Of a stretch of DNA of 64,000 nt, positions 34,002 to 47,168 are shown one piece after another; the stretch's first letter is position 1; every line of letters starts with the position of its first letter. A model generated the notes under the pieces. The model made no database searches. It saw only the letters and a program-made list of their open reading frames with translations, and was not told where the DNA came from. The stretch is from the NCBI GenBank assembly GCA_027475525.1, contig JAMWFC010000138.1, forward strand, positions 125,924 through 189,923. Reading direction: 5' to 3'. The stretch comes from Macrolepiota albuminosa. Lineage: Eukaryota; Basidiomycota; Agaricomycetes; Agaricales; Agaricaceae. The position numbers and the translations under genes are program-made.

Positions 34002-36645
34002 TATAGCTGAATGGGAGGGGATTTGTTTTGATTCCTATAGATCTATAGAGAGAAGGAACTTTCTGATTTGACTGATTGCAACTCACATAATTACGTATAC
34101 ATCATCCATGTGCCATCACTTGTTTTTGCATTTTAGGTAACGGACTTTGCTTTCATCTCATCTGTATCGTTACGTGCGAACGTTCGCATGTAGCCTTGGA
34201 CTGATAATCATCATGCAGCGTCAAAGTCCAAATACTCCCACGCTCCCCAACTGTGTTATAGCGCGGGTGTACACATAATATATGACATTTGGAGCCAGCG
34301 CTTCGACTCAAGGAGTGAACGGGTATGCCAATGGGTCCCCAGACTCGAACCCAGCCGTCTCCGCTTCGTGGACGCGCACTGCACAATGTTAGAAAATAAT
34401 TAAGTACCCCTTTGTATAGCTTTCGAGTGGATCCTTCAGGTGCGATTGCAAGCCAGACTTGGGGAGAGAAGATTTGGTCTGTCATGCATTATAATATTGA
34501 CGCTTTTAGTCTGTCGGGATCGATCCCCCATCATGATATGAATCCGGAAGCGTCTTGTGCATGTAATCCTGCGGGTGCCTGTATATACATATGGGAACGA
34601 AGCCTCAACTCTGCGCGACTTGGCGGTTCTCTTGGAATTCGCGTCTACTTGACTTTATGACCCTCAATGCTAACAAGAGACGCGGCTCATATGTCCCCCT
34701 CGTGCTCTTCGTGAGACTTGGCTGATAATCGTATCCGCATGTCCCACCAAGATGGTTCTGCAAGCTGTTTGTGCCCAGGAAAATTTCCCACATCCGAGCC
34801 CGCCGATCAATTCATCACTGTCTGGGCCAGCTGCCCTGCTTCATGGGATTCCTGAGTAGCTGTTCCTGTAACCCTGTTGCCCAAGCTTCGTGGAACCTGA
34901 ACTGACACGCAGCGCGCATGCGGCTTGTGTATATCAAGATAATTTTCCGAAGTATTCCGGGTCCATGACAAGGGACGTGTCAATGTTCTCTGCCCGCGCA
35001 ATATACATATACAGCGCAGATTTTTCGTGCGAGTGACAAACAAACAGCGCAACCGCAGTCATGGACTCTTACAGGTGAGGGCAAAAATCACTCGCCCCTC
35101 GCCAAAAGTCCGAGGATCCATGGCTTGTAGTCACCGGCAGTTTCCGGTCCTCGATTCGCATATCAGATATGAAAGAATGATCAATCAAGGCACGCACTTT
35201 ACGGTGAGGCGGCGTATTCTTGTTAATAGCGCACTCTGCTGCTTCTTGGACGGAGAATAGGATTCGTGGTGCAGGATCGGTACCGGTTCTTGCCAAGTGG
35301 CCTACAGCCGCTTCGTCTGCCCGTATCGAGTAGATTCTCACGCCCGTTCCTCCTAGAATTGTAACATGAGATAAACTGTAAATGAAGACATCAAGTAATG
35401 ATGTTATGTAAGTAATGCATATACTGAAGACGGAACTGAACGGACGGGGTACACCTTGATATTGATTGATGGTCCGGTGCAACGCATCTGGACTTGCAAA
35501 TATGTCTACTCCGTTGTTTCAGCGCCAGACTGTGTTGGATGGTGATCTCAAACACATCACTCCGAAAATTGCTCGGTTGCCATATTGTCCCTATTTATTG
35601 TTTTATCGATTGTGATGTGGGTTGATCGGCCTTCGTTAGTCGTTCCGCTTTCCGACCTGCAGAAACGGGTTGCTCGGACGACTTGAGGTGAGTGTAAAGA
35701 AGGCTGTACTCACAATAGGACCAGCAGCAGCGGCAGGTGTTGCGGCCAGGGACTATCAGAAACGGTGTCGTTTTGTTTCTTTGTGTGCCTGAATGAAGTC
35801 ACCCATTCTTCCCTAATCTATTGACCTCCCAATCCCTGCGTGGGCCAATCGGATCCGCGGTTTAATGAATAATGTGCCCAACCTTGGAGGTGCTCTTCAC
35901 TGACGGTGTTTACACCTTGCATGCGGTTGCCTAACAATGAGGATTGCTTCCTCATATCGCGCGTGGCATGCGTGACCGAGGGCGGCATGTGCGGGTAAAG
36001 AGAGAAGCTTATTGTGCAGCGAAACAGCTTATCGAATTGGATTCAGAGTTGGACCATTTGAAATCAGGTTGGTCATATGTCCGCGTGTTATCTAAGAGCT
36101 TGCTAAATATAGCAGAAAATCAAATACCTTGATGAGCATGAGAGGGGTTTTTTCAAACGAGCGCCAGCTTAATTGTTCTCGCCCGAGTCACTCGTTTTCC
36201 AGTGCCCAGCCCGCAGGCTTTAGCTCTGGTGAGGAAGTCCATAGGGAAGGATCGAAATAGGGGATTCAAAAGATATAGAGAGCCGGGAGTTGATCATCAT
36301 CTGAGAGCGAAAATGCTTGATGGAGCTTCCATTCATAGCAAAATTGGTGTGTGACTCAAAAAAGAGCGGTCAGGCACCACCAGTTGTGTTGTCGAAAGCA
36401 CAGCGAAAGCATCCCATCTCACGCAGCCAGTCATTTCGATGCCAAACTATAAGCCGTGTTGCTACCCAGCCTTGCGCGTAACAGCAAATGACAGCAAAAT
36501 CGCACCAGGAAAATCGTAGCTATCTCCGTTTTGCATCCGAAAGTGAATTGCTTAGCTAAGCACACATTCGTTCCTGAAGTGACTACCTGGGGCATATGTC
36601 TACTGTTCCCTTTTAACTGAGCTCGAAGACGACCACAGTTGTGAA
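34002..36645. other. Large intergenic region, no gene recognised
   Basis: It contains the GH3 3' end and the upstream region of the OPT gene. A minus-strand open frame at 35069-35482 is hydrophobic at its start and anonymous thereafter. Near 34340-34390 the minus strand reads GCTGGGTTCGAGTCTGG, a Pol III B-box-like sequence, but the flanking bases do not form a proper T-stem, so no tRNA is called. Confidence 0.4.
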
Positions 36646-39600
36646 ATGGACCGTAGACCTGGGACATCAACCGGTCGACCTAGGACAGCCGCTGGGCCTG
36701 ATACTGCTTTTACAGACTATTCTTACGAGTCGTATCCTGTGCCCTCAACTGCCTACGAGGATGATTATTATGACCCACAGGCTTCCGACGTTCCACAGTA
36801 CCAGCAGTATGATGGAGATTTTTACGGAGAAGAGGAGGAAGAAGAGGAATCCGAAGAGGAGGACGTCTTCGCGTACCTCCCACCCTCAACGGCTGATCAG
36901 ATTCAGGCTCAGCAAGAGCAGTTAGCTGGACAGCAGGCACAACAACAACAGCAGCTCTCCTCTAACTTTACTGAGCGGCAATCCCCTATCGATCTTGGCG
37001 TAGAACTACCCGAGTATTCTCAACCATTCCCTTCACAATCCCTCACGGACCGAAACAACCCTGATCCTGCACAACCCCTTTCAGCTGCACCAGCTCCTCA
37101 AGCCCCTACGTTCTCTGTCAACCCTTTCTCGAAAAACTCATTCGTACATCCCCCTCAGCCCACTTCTCTGTCTGCTACGTCTTCAAGCGCCGTGTCGGAT
37201 GGAAGCACTTTTGATCAGATTTACGGCCCTGACGCCTATAGAATGCGCCCGTTCAACACCCGCCCTCCTCCCGCACTATCGAATCCTTCAAACAGTGCCC
37301 CTACTCCACTTTCTCGCGCTATACGTGCCACCGACTCTGGGAACGGAGGAGGGGGTCACTTTCCTCATGCTATCCAAACCCCACGGTCCGCAAAAGAAGT
37401 GCGAGTCGACTTGCCGTCCCGTGGCCCATCCACATCTCCAGAAGATGGGTCTCCGGTAGGTACCAGGGGCATCAATGGCCTTCCGAATGCTGCTCGTCAG
37501 GATAGAGACAACAGAGGCAATCCCCAGGATGTTCCGGGTTCGCCGAGCGATGATAGATATAGCTCCTTGAGTAAAGAGATCAATGTAGATGGTACTCCCT
37601 CGATAACGCGCAGGAGACGGAGTATCGGACGCGGCATGCGTAAACCCACTCTCGACTCACTGGGTGTTTCGGAGTTGAGCGGGATGCCAGGGGAAGACTA
37701 TTATGATGATGAGGACGATGACACTCGTGGAAAGGCCTCTACCTCTTACACGGATCCAGAACAACATTTGCATCCCCGCCACCACCTGCATCATCACAGC
37801 AATGGCCAAGCCATCCAATCGAACATGGTTCCGTATTATCCTTCATATTTCGACGGCGAACTCGAGGAAGAGGAGGAAGACAGTCCATACCCTGAAGTTC
37901 GAGCCTCAGTGTCGAACATTGATGACCCCGAAATGCCCGTTCTGACTGTACGGATGTGGATTCTTGGGTTGACGCTGTGTGTGGTCGCCGCTTCGGCCAA
38001 CACGTTCTTCAACTTCCGATTCCCAGCCCAATTCATTGCCCCTACAGTGCTACTACTCATTGCACATCCATGTGGCAAATTTTTGGCGTATTCAATGCCA
38101 ATAAATGTGTACACGCTGCGATTGCCATTATGGCTGAATCGAGTGCTATTCTGGAAGGATAGCAATATGCCAATCGAGTATGAAATAAATCTTAATCCTG
38201 GGCCATTTAACATCAAGGTAAGTGTTGAAATCTGCATTCGTCCTGAAGTTGTTAAGGTACTGACGATGGTGATTACTTCGAAAGGAACACGTTTTAATTT
38301 ATATCATGACAAACGTGTCCGTCTTTCCCGCATACGCTATGAACGCTGTTGTTGTTGCAGATCTCTACTATGGTATACGTCGAGGTTTTGGGTTGGTCTT
38401 CCTACTTGTTCACTCCCCCCTGATCTGACTTATATCTTCTGTTTGTGAATCATCAGTTTCAATATCCTTGTAGTTTTAGGTAATCAACTTGCCGGATTCG
38501 GTATCGCAGGGATATGTCGTCGATTTCTTGTTTGGCCTGCTTCACTGATTTGGCCGCAAAATCTTGTGGCATGTACGCTGTTGAACACCCTCCATGCAGA
38601 GGACGAGGAACAGAGTCAAGGTATGACTCGGTATCGGTTCTTTTTGTACGTCAGCATTGTAGCGTTCTTTTATTTTTTCTTGCCTGGTAAGTTCCTTTTT
38701 CGTTGGAGCGTAAGCCTTACAGCACCGACTTAACTGGCTGCTAGGTTTCTTGTTCCAAGCGTTGTCAGTGTTCTCGTGGGTGTGTTGGTTTAGGCCAAGT
38801 AAGCCGTTGTGATTGTCGCTCTAGAGTGTATGAGCTTTATTCGTCGCTTTAGACAACGTACCTATCAACCAGCTTTTTGGTGTCCAATCTGGCCTGGGAA
38901 TGGGCATCTTGACGTTCGATTGGAACCAGATCAACTTTCTCGGCTCCCCATTGATGGTTCCATGGTGGGCCGAAGTCCATATCATGATAGGCTTTGTGAT
39001 CATGTATTGGATCATTGGGCCGATTCTTTACTACACAAACGTGAGTCATTTGCATTCCTCTGAGTGAGGTCTGATGGAATCATTCTTTTCATCTCAGTTT
39101 TGGCATTTTGCGCACCTTCCCATGTTGGGCAGCCAACCTTACGACCGTTATGGAAAACGGTATAATGTTACCCGTGTACTCTTTCCTGGTAATCACACTC
39201 TCAATCAGGAGGCATACAGTACCTACTCCCACCTTTACCTTCCCCTTAACTATGCCTTTACATACCTGCTTTCATTCGCATTGTGTACATGTGTGCTCGT
39301 GCACACGGCTCTATACCATGGACCAGCGCTGATTAGTGGATTGAAGAGAGCCAAGGTAGAGGATGATGATGTTCACGCCAAACTGATGAGGTATTATCCA
39401 GAAGTCCCAGATTGGTGGTATGCGCTAGTGTTCTCGTTCTTCTTCGTTATGGGGTTATTGGCAATTGCGGTGTGTCGCGGTGTCTATTCCTATTGACTTG
39501 TTAGCTGACGTGAAGTATGTGATGCGTTAGCTGTTTCATACTGGTGTACCTATTTGGTCGTTACTTGTTGGTGTGACACTGCCGCTACTATATGTGCTCC

Positions 39601-40810
39601 CCGCGGGTTTCGTGTATGCATATACGGGCCAATCGGTAGGAAACTCGATGCCACCTAGCCTTGCGTTAGTCGCTGACGTGTGGATAGGTGTCCATTAATG
39701 TAATCTCTGAGGTGCTGGCCGGTGTTCTCTTCAACGGCAAACCTTTTACCAACATGGTACGCGGCGCAACATTGAGTTATGAAACCGTGTCTGATATGTG
39801 TTTCTAGATGTTTAAAGCATATTCCGTACAAACAATCGTTGTCGCCATCAACTTCATTCAAGATTTGAAACTTGGTCATTACATTAAAGTCCCTCCCAGA
39901 GCCACCTTCACCGGTTTGTCGCGACCAATTTAAGATGATTAGGGTCTCACTGAATTGTCTACGTAGCTCAAATCGTTGCGACAATGTTAACGGCCGTGGT
40001 TCAGGTTGCGACTCAGGCTTGGCTATTCAGTCATGTACCCGACATATGCTCAGCCAACCAGAGGGACCACCTGACATGTCCGCAAACTTCGGTATATTAT
40101 AGTGCGTCTGTGATATGGTGCGGTTTTCCCCTTGGGACACCTCATCTTCCTAATCTTGATCACTCCATTTTTGGCTAGGGGGGTGATTGGGCCGACGCGA
40201 CAGTTTGGGCCGGGGGCTTTGTATAAGCCAGAACTGTATGCGGTCTTGTTCGGCGCGTTGTTACCTATTCCTTTCTGGTTGTGGCAACGTCGTTATCCGA
40301 AAACTATACTGAAGACGATCAGTATGCCGGTATTAGTGAACGGACCCGTGTTGATACCCCCCGCGGTAGGCATCCACTTCTCATCCTGGTTCGTCGTCGC
40401 TTTCATCTTTCGTAAGTTCACAACCTATTGAACATGGCCCGTAAATGATCATTGATGGCTTTTTCTTCAGAATATCTCGTACGGCGACGGAACTTCCGGT
40501 GGTGGTCGAAGTTTAACTACATTCTGAGCTCGGCATTAGATTCAGGTATGGGTTCTTGACATACCTGTGATTTCTCTGTTCCTCACTTTGTGATCAAGGC
40601 ACACTTATATCACTCTTGTTTATCTTTCTGACCCTCCAGTTCCCAAAGGGTGGCAGAATCTCAGTGAACTGGTGGGGTAACAAAGTTTTCGCAGACAGTA
40701 AGCGAGCTTTCTTGTGCCAAGTTCCAAGGCTTAATACTCTTTTTTCTTTAGCTGTTGATGGACGGGGTGGTGCTGCATTACTGCTAACTGGTCCAGAGGG
40801 ATTCGACTAG
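36646..40810 (+). CDS. OPT-family oligopeptide transporter with long acidic N-terminus
   Basis: Proton-coupled importer of small peptides or related substrates (Isp4/Opt type), located in the plasma membrane. Exon 1 (36646-38217) encodes about 430 disordered residues rich in acidic, Gln, Ser and Pro (EEEEEEESEEEDVF, poly-Gln, DYYDDEDDD), then the first membrane segments and the conserved NPGPFNIK at the splice site. About ten introns follow. Later blocks: KEHVLIYIMTNVS, QLAGFGIAGICRRFLVWP, RYRFFLYVSIVAFFYFFLPG, GLGMGILTFDWNQINFLGSP, WHTGVPIW, GQSVSINVISEVLAG, NMMFKAYSVQ, IWGVIGPTRQFGPGALY, SSWFVVAFIFQYLVRRR and WWGNKVFADTVDGRG. The end (LLTGPEGFD) and the full set of OPT blocks indicate an intact gene of over 1100 residues. 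The N-terminal extension is unusually long; the core of about 700 residues is normal. Confidence 0.88.
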
Positions 40811-42301
40811 ATTATATTCCCACTTCCCTTGTTACTCATCTCTGTACCTCGTACACTTTGCCGCATACTTTCGTCGCATACTTTCGCTTCATTCGTTGCT
40901 CTGTTGTGCACCGCGGACGCAAATGTTTCGATTTTTTTTTTGGTTCATCTATGTTTTCTCTTGTGGTACCGTCTTTGTTGCGTCGGGCATGAATAACAGT
41001 AGAGTATCAGTGGTGGCGTGCATGCATTTGGGGGTGTTAATTGGTGTTGACCAACACAGCATCGGGTATATATATTGTATTATTACATGAATCCTGTTAG
41101 AGGAATGTAACCGCCTTGTGAACGAATCAGAAAACTGGGGTGATCGATACGTGAAGGCGTCTTTCGAGTCCACAAACCACAAAATCTTGATCCGCTCGAT
41201 CTAGAGTAAATGTGATCCACCTATACCTAATGCGCTTCCTCATCAGTTATATCATTATATTTCACTCAGACATGCATGTCTGAGTGTTTCACGTCCCATC
41301 CTAAAGAGGAAGGTGCCTTGGCCGTGAGCATCTTTCGAACAGCCGATTGACCGCGATATATCACTTAGCATCCCCAGAAATCGACAGTCCGAAAGAAAGC
41401 CGATCCATTCTGAACAAACCCTCCAACACCGATCCTTGACCCGTAAAAACTCAGCGTTAAGTAACGTTGTCACCTAAAGGGCGAAACTTGAGCCAACCAG
41501 AGTGACCGTGCCGGAACTCAGTGTCAAGGTTCAAAAGTGGCGACGCTTGAGCCAATCAGAGAGGAGAAACCATTGCATCCGGTTCCCACGGCTTCCGGGA
41601 GTTGCCGGAAACTGTCAATCAATTCGATCCCGTTGATTCTTAATTCAGTCCAAGGTCCTCGCGTGACGCCTGACCGGTCGTTGGCGTGCCAAGCACAGCT
41701 AGTGCAGCCTTTTCTAAAATTTCTGTCCAATCCAAGTGAATGGGTATTGACCCCGTTCCTAAAAAATCACCCAAAATTTTCTCGTATTTTTATTCTTCAA
41801 TACAGTCGCCCGCACAGCCATACCCATTCCCGACGACTATGTCATACAAGCACGATCTTAGCTATTATGTTCTCAACAAATGCCCACTGGAATGATGACC
41901 ATGTCATGAGATTAGCCCCACTCTCCTGAAGACACCCCAGCGAGCATTCCAATAGTACCTGCTGATGTACGTGAAACCTCGTTGGCATGCGGGTTGCTCA
42001 ATGCCAATGTCGCACAAATTACGGAACGAAAGGAACACATCTCCCCATTCATTCATTGTAGCTTCGCGTGACACCAGTTGGTGATACTTAGACAAAGAAG
42101 GATTGGCGCCATGGTTCCGCCTCAGCAGTGCCCGCAGCATGCAGGGGGGTGGCTTGGTGGCTATACTGAGGCCAACTGGGCTTCACGTGAGTAAGCCAGC
42201 CGCCATCGGACTGAACGACTGACCCCCCCCCCAGTGCACACCAAGACGCATTCTTCTCCAATCCCTTAGGGTACTTTCGCTCTTTGTTACGTCCAAGTCA
42301 T
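40811..42301. other. Intergenic between OPT and FAD copy C
   Basis: Apart from the repeat at 41021-41235, no recognised gene. Open frames at 41537-41929 plus and 41904-42140 minus have no family signature. A C-rich stretch lies just upstream of copy C. Confidence 0.45.
41021..41235 (+). repeat. Dispersed repeat, copy 2 (inverted relative to 281-470)
   Basis: Same element as at the window's left end, here on the plus strand. It has a small insertion around 41150, where GATCGATACGTGAAGG replaces a shorter stretch. It lies about 1.1 kb upstream of FAD copy C. The left-end element lies downstream of FAD copy A, so the repeat did not simply travel with the gene. Confidence 0.75.
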
Positions 42302-44289
42302 ATGATCAGGTCGCTTCTTTGGCCGGCTATCCTTTCTTATGTGGGGTACAAGGTGTTATGGATCCTCCTTCGACGTTACCTTATCAGTAGGACCACGGTG
42401 CTTCATGACATTGAGCTCTTGGGAAAAGCCCCACCTGCTCAGAAAATCCCAGGAACGGTCGTTGTCGCTGGAAGAAAGGTGAGTGATCCCCTTCTCTTGG
42501 AGCTCAACAGTCTTCTCTACCCAAACACATGTTGCTGAGCAAGACCATTGTTTCAGTTTGTCCGGATACGTTTCTGCAAGAATTTTGGCCGATTACTTTG
42601 AGAAAATCGTTCTGATCGACCCTGATACAAGTGTAACGGCTGTTGGAAGAGTACCACAACGTTCTCACTTCCACGTTGTCTTGGCCATCTCTCTGACAAT
42701 CCTTCGTAAACTCTACACGAGCTTTGACAGTGAGGCGCCAAAGGATGATGTTTACATATTTCCTGGATTGAGACACTGGTGGATTGGTAGGAACTACTTT
42801 GGCGACCTCAAATCAAAGAGGCCAGATCAAATCAGTGGCTCCCGAATCTCGTAAGCTTATAGTAGTCATTTGTATCCCTTTTTGCTGAAACTGGACCGTG
42901 ACCTTCCCAGAGTTGAACGTCTCTGTCGGCGCTTGTGCAATGCATACTGCGGTGACCAGCTTCAAGTCATTCAGGGAACCGTCACCGGCATTACAGCTTC
43001 ACCCGACAAAGCAACAATCCATTCCGTTTCTTACCGCCCTGCCTCGGATGCCCCCACGACGGCTCCAAGTACTTTACTATGCGCACTCTTTGTGGATTGC
43101 TCTGGCGCATCAACAATCGGTGCCAAGTTATTGCCAGCAGCCTGCGAGAAATGGGGCCCTTATGGTCGCGCTTCGTATAATCCGAACGTGAAATACTACA
43201 CCACGTCCTTCCCCCTTGCTCCCGAAACGCAAGAGAAGGTATCGAAGGCATTGCCTCAAGACGATCGGTCGTTCGGGAGGTGGGAAACTTGCACGTCATT
43301 GGTGCAGTTTCGCCAACACCTGAAAGTGGCCGAGACCTTTTCGGTTATCAGCGAATTGAAGGGAATAGACGTGAGTCATTTCTATAAGAGTAGGCTCGAT
43401 TTCTCTGACATTTTTTAATGGCAGTGCTCGTTGGGTATTCTGGGTGGAATATCGACACATGTCCTAGGACTTTGGCTCAGTATATTGAAACAGTGAGACA
43501 ATTGTACAACAAAAGCATCCTAGCTCGCGCCACCACCGAGATGAATGGTTTTTCGAGCTATTGCGACTCATTGGAGAAGATGCAGATAACCTCGACGAAC
43601 CTATCAAGTGGGATGCTCACACCATGGTAAGGTGGCCCATTTTCTTGCGACATGAGACAGATACTGAGCATCTACATCTACCAGACTTCTGCTATTGGAT
43701 TGACTATGCGTCCAAACCTATCCCAAACAATTTTATCGCCGTTGGTGATGCCTTGATGGGTGGGTCTCACTTCACCGAAACAACCAACCACCCTTCATGC
43801 TGACTTCCTTACGAAGGAGTAAACCCAATTTTCGGGCAGGGCGTGACCAAACTCTTGGGCAACGCCACGGTTCTCAATGCTACCTTGCATAAAGCAACAA
43901 AGTCTTCGAAGAAACTACAGTTGTTGCCAGGCTTTGCTCATTCGTACTTCGAGCGTGTACTTCGTATCGACAGGGCATGTTCGATACTAACCGTCTTCTG
44001 GATTATGGTTACGATTCTACAATACCCCAGCCTGGAGAAACGTTGGAGACAGGAAAAACCTTCAGGAAATATTGGGAGGCGCTAGTCAATTTCGTTGCTC
44101 ATGTAAGGCTTCTCTTTCGCTGCAGATTGTAACAAAACTTAAGAATATGGTGTCTGTTAGGATCCAACTGGATACGAGATCTTTAATAATGCGTTATGCG
44201 GATTCAGCCCCGGGATAGATTTGATGAGTCCTTCGTTTGTTCTCAAGTCGATATTTTGGTTGTGGTGGTCCCCCCTAGGGTCTTCCTAG
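42302..44289 (+). pseudogene. FAD monooxygenase copy C, nearly complete but frame-broken
   Basis: Aligns with every exon of the intact gene at 708-2710: the hydrophobic N-terminus (SLLWPAILSYVGYKVLWILL), SLSGYVSARILADYF, RVPQRSHFHVV, a central LFVDCSGASTIGAKLL, YSGWNIDTCPRTLAQ, WIDYASKPIPNNFIAVGDALMG and the Trp-rich end (FVLKSIFWLWWSP). Introns sit at the same places. There are at least three single-base shifts: one base too many at the exon 1 donor (42472-42480), one missing near 43293, and one near 43525. The first glycine motif is also altered (AGRK instead of AGGS). It may be a recent pseudogene or a working gene with sequence errors. Copy D follows in tandem. Confidence 0.75.
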
Positions 44290-45370
44290 ATCTACCTTCT
44301 AGATCAATTCGCTCTTTTGGTTTGGCTACGTTAGAACTCTGGAGGCATAGTTTCCACATTGTCAGCTAGGGTTCCAGCGATGTCAGCCTACTTGCGCACC
44401 ATGTTTAGCTTGGAGAAATCCCAGGATATGTGACATTCCATACATCGAATGAACCTACCTCCACCCACTGCGCACAGACTTTCGCGAACCTTTCAGTGTC
44501 ATATCATTCATGTGTGACTCCAAAAGTTGTGAAGCTGGAAACAACGCAGCCCGATTCCTAATCCATTCCCTTCTTGCTCTCAATATTGTGACGGTTTTTA
44601 CAGTTCCCGGCCACGCCTTGATATTGGCGCCACTACGATAACGTAGTGACCCAATGTTCCATCAGACTCCTTCGACTTTCAACAAGTCATTGATATCAAG
44701 GATAGACGAAGGAGAATCCCCTCTATCACAATATTGACAGCCGCACTTCCTTGCGGTGGTGATCGCCCTGAGAGCAATTCGTCTCGATCTCTCGGGTCGC
44801 CAGCCCATCCAAGGTGCACACTTATCGCCGCGAGAATGCACCTGAGACAACCCCCGCAAATGGGGAGGCAATATTGATTGCGGTATTGGCTGATTTAGTC
44901 CTCCCCGTTCGACGATGCATCAGCCACATGTTAACATTATTGGATACCCCAATAATGTCTAGCAATAATGTCTAGTTCGATCGTTTTAATTCGCCTTGTA
45001 GCCTCTGGGCAGGTCTCCTTGCGGCTTGCACAAGTCTCTGATATTGTACTTCTGCATTGAAATGACCCAAATAAGCTGACGGGCTGCTCTCACCGATATC
45101 CATTCGGTCTCATCCCCGAAAGAAATATTTCTGCACGCAACATCGTGGCACACACACCCCATACACAACGAATCCCAAAGCTTCGGTACGGCGTGAGCTC
45201 TACGCCTCCCAGCACCCCAGAGAGTCGGTTACTGTATGCAGGACTTGGCTCAAAACTGCATTTGTTCCATCAGAGTCACCAGATACCAAATCACACCCGG
45301 GGATACAAATAGGGGCTCCTTGTTCGGTGCGACGTTCTTTTCGAAGTGTCCTCTTTACTTTCTCCAAGCC
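44290..45370. other. Spacer between FAD copies C and D
   Basis: The first 200 bases belong to the C/D tandem duplication; the blocks TTTTGGTTTGGCTA and GATGTCAGCCT recur after copy D. The rest shows no gene. Confidence 0.5.
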
Positions 45371-47168
45371 ATATGACCAGGCGCTTCTTTGGACGGCTAT
45401 CCTTTCTTACGTGGGTACAAAGTGTCATGGAACCTTCTTTGACTTTATCTTATCAGTGAGACCACGGTGCTCGGTGACATATGGCCGTTAGGCAAAGCCC
45501 CACCTGCCCAGAAAATCACAGAACCGTTGTTGTTGCTGGAGGCAGGTGAGTGATCCCCCTAGAGCCCAACCGACTTCTCTGCATGAAGCGCATGCTGCTG
45601 AGGAAGGCCATTGTTTCGGTTTGTCCGGATACGTTCCCTCAAGGATTTTGACCGATTATTTTGAGAAAACCGTTCTGATTGACCTGATACCAGTGTCAAG
45701 CCTATTGGAAGAGTACCACAACGTTCTCAACTCCATTTTCTCTTGGCCATCTCATTGACGATCCTTCGTGAACTCTACCCAAGGAGGCGCCAAAGAATGA
45801 TGTTTACATATTCCCTGGATTGAGACACTTGTGGCTCGGTAGAACTACTTTGGCGATCCCAAATTGAAGAGGCGGGATCAGATTAGCGGCTCGTAAGCGT
45901 ATACCTTCGTATTTCTTCATGTCATAAACTGAGGCGTCGCCTCTCCAGCATTGAAGGTCTTTTGTCGAGGTTTGTCCATTGCGTATTGCGGTGACCGGCT
46001 TCGAATCATTCAGGGTACCAACGTTGAAGCTTCATCCGACGAAGCGACAATTTGTTCGCGTCCCGCCTCAGAAGCTCCGACGACGAATCCAAGTACAATA
46101 CCATGCACACTTTTTGTGGATTGCTCTGGCAGATCCACAATCGGTGCCAAGTTATTGCCGGAAGCCTGCGAGAAATGGGGGCGTTATGACCGTACATCGT
46201 ACAACCCAGATGTGAAGTTCCCGAAACGCAAAAGAAAGTCTCGAGGGCACTTCCCCAAGATGATCGCTCTTTTGGGAGGTGGGATACCTACCCTGTCATC
46301 GGCGCAGCCCCGCCAACACCCGAAACTGGCCGAGACCTTTTGGCTTAGAAGGGAATAGACGTGAGCCCACGTAGACTTTGGTTTTTGCTTCTCTGACCGT
46401 TTTTTATGGCAGTGCTTCTCGGGTATTCTGGATGGAATATCGACACATGTCCAGGGACTTTAGCTCAGTATATCAAAACAGTGAGGGAATTGTATAACAA
46501 AATTATTCCTGAAGAGCGCCACGACCAGGACGAATGGCTTTTCGAGCTACTACGATTTGCTGGAGAAGGTGCAGACAACCTTGACGAGGCTATTAAATGG
46601 GATATCTACGCCATGGCAAGATAGCCTATTCCTTTGTGATATGGGACAGGTTACTGAACGTTAGCACTCAGACATCCTGCTATTGGATCAACTGCGCATC
46701 CCAAACAATTTCATCGCCGTTGGTAACGCCTTGATGGGCGGGTCTCACCTCATCAGTGCAATATAGTCCCCTTCATGCTGACTCGCTTACGAAGGAGTAA
46801 ACCCAATTTTCGGGCAGGGCGCGACTAAGCTTTTGTACTCAATGCCACCTTGTCCAAGGCACTAGAGTCTTCGAGAAACCTCGAGTTGCCACCAGGCTTC
46901 GCTCATCTGTACTTCAAGCGTGTTCTGCGCATCGATAGGGGTGTGTTCGATACTCACCGTCTTCTGGACTACGGCTGCGATTCTACAATACCTCAGCCTG
47001 GAGAAACGTTGGATTTCAGATCGTAAGAACATCTGTTAGGATCCAACTGCATACGAGATCTTTCACGTTGTGTTGGGCGGACTTAGTCCCGGGATAGATT
47101 TGGTGAGTCCTCCATTTGTCCTCAAGTCAATCTTTTGGATATGGTGGTCCCCTCCAGGGTCTTCCTAG
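45371..47168 (+). pseudogene. FAD monooxygenase copy D, degenerate tandem duplicate
   Basis: Tandem relative of copy C with matching introns. It is visibly decayed: the exon 1 frame is lost within 30 codons, and exon 2 lacks part of the sequence around 45780. SLSGYVP-type and LFVDCSGRSTIGAKLL motifs survive, as do YSGWNIDTCPGTLAQYIKT and the C-terminal WIWWSPPGSS block, in different frames. The dinucleotide motif is, unlike copy C's, still AGGS across the first intron. Duplicated flank continues to about 47410. Confidence 0.8.

Noticed and set aside
35069..35482. Minus-strand open frame of 137 codons beginning with a hydrophobic stretch
   Set aside because: No family resemblance, no matching splice sites on either side, and the hydrophobic part follows an AT-rich leader. 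Not enough to call a gene.
42302..47168. A secondary-metabolite cluster around the FAD monooxygenases
   Set aside because: No synthase, terpene cyclase, P450 or dedicated transporter lies nearby. The OPT transporter is a general family and not evidence by itself.
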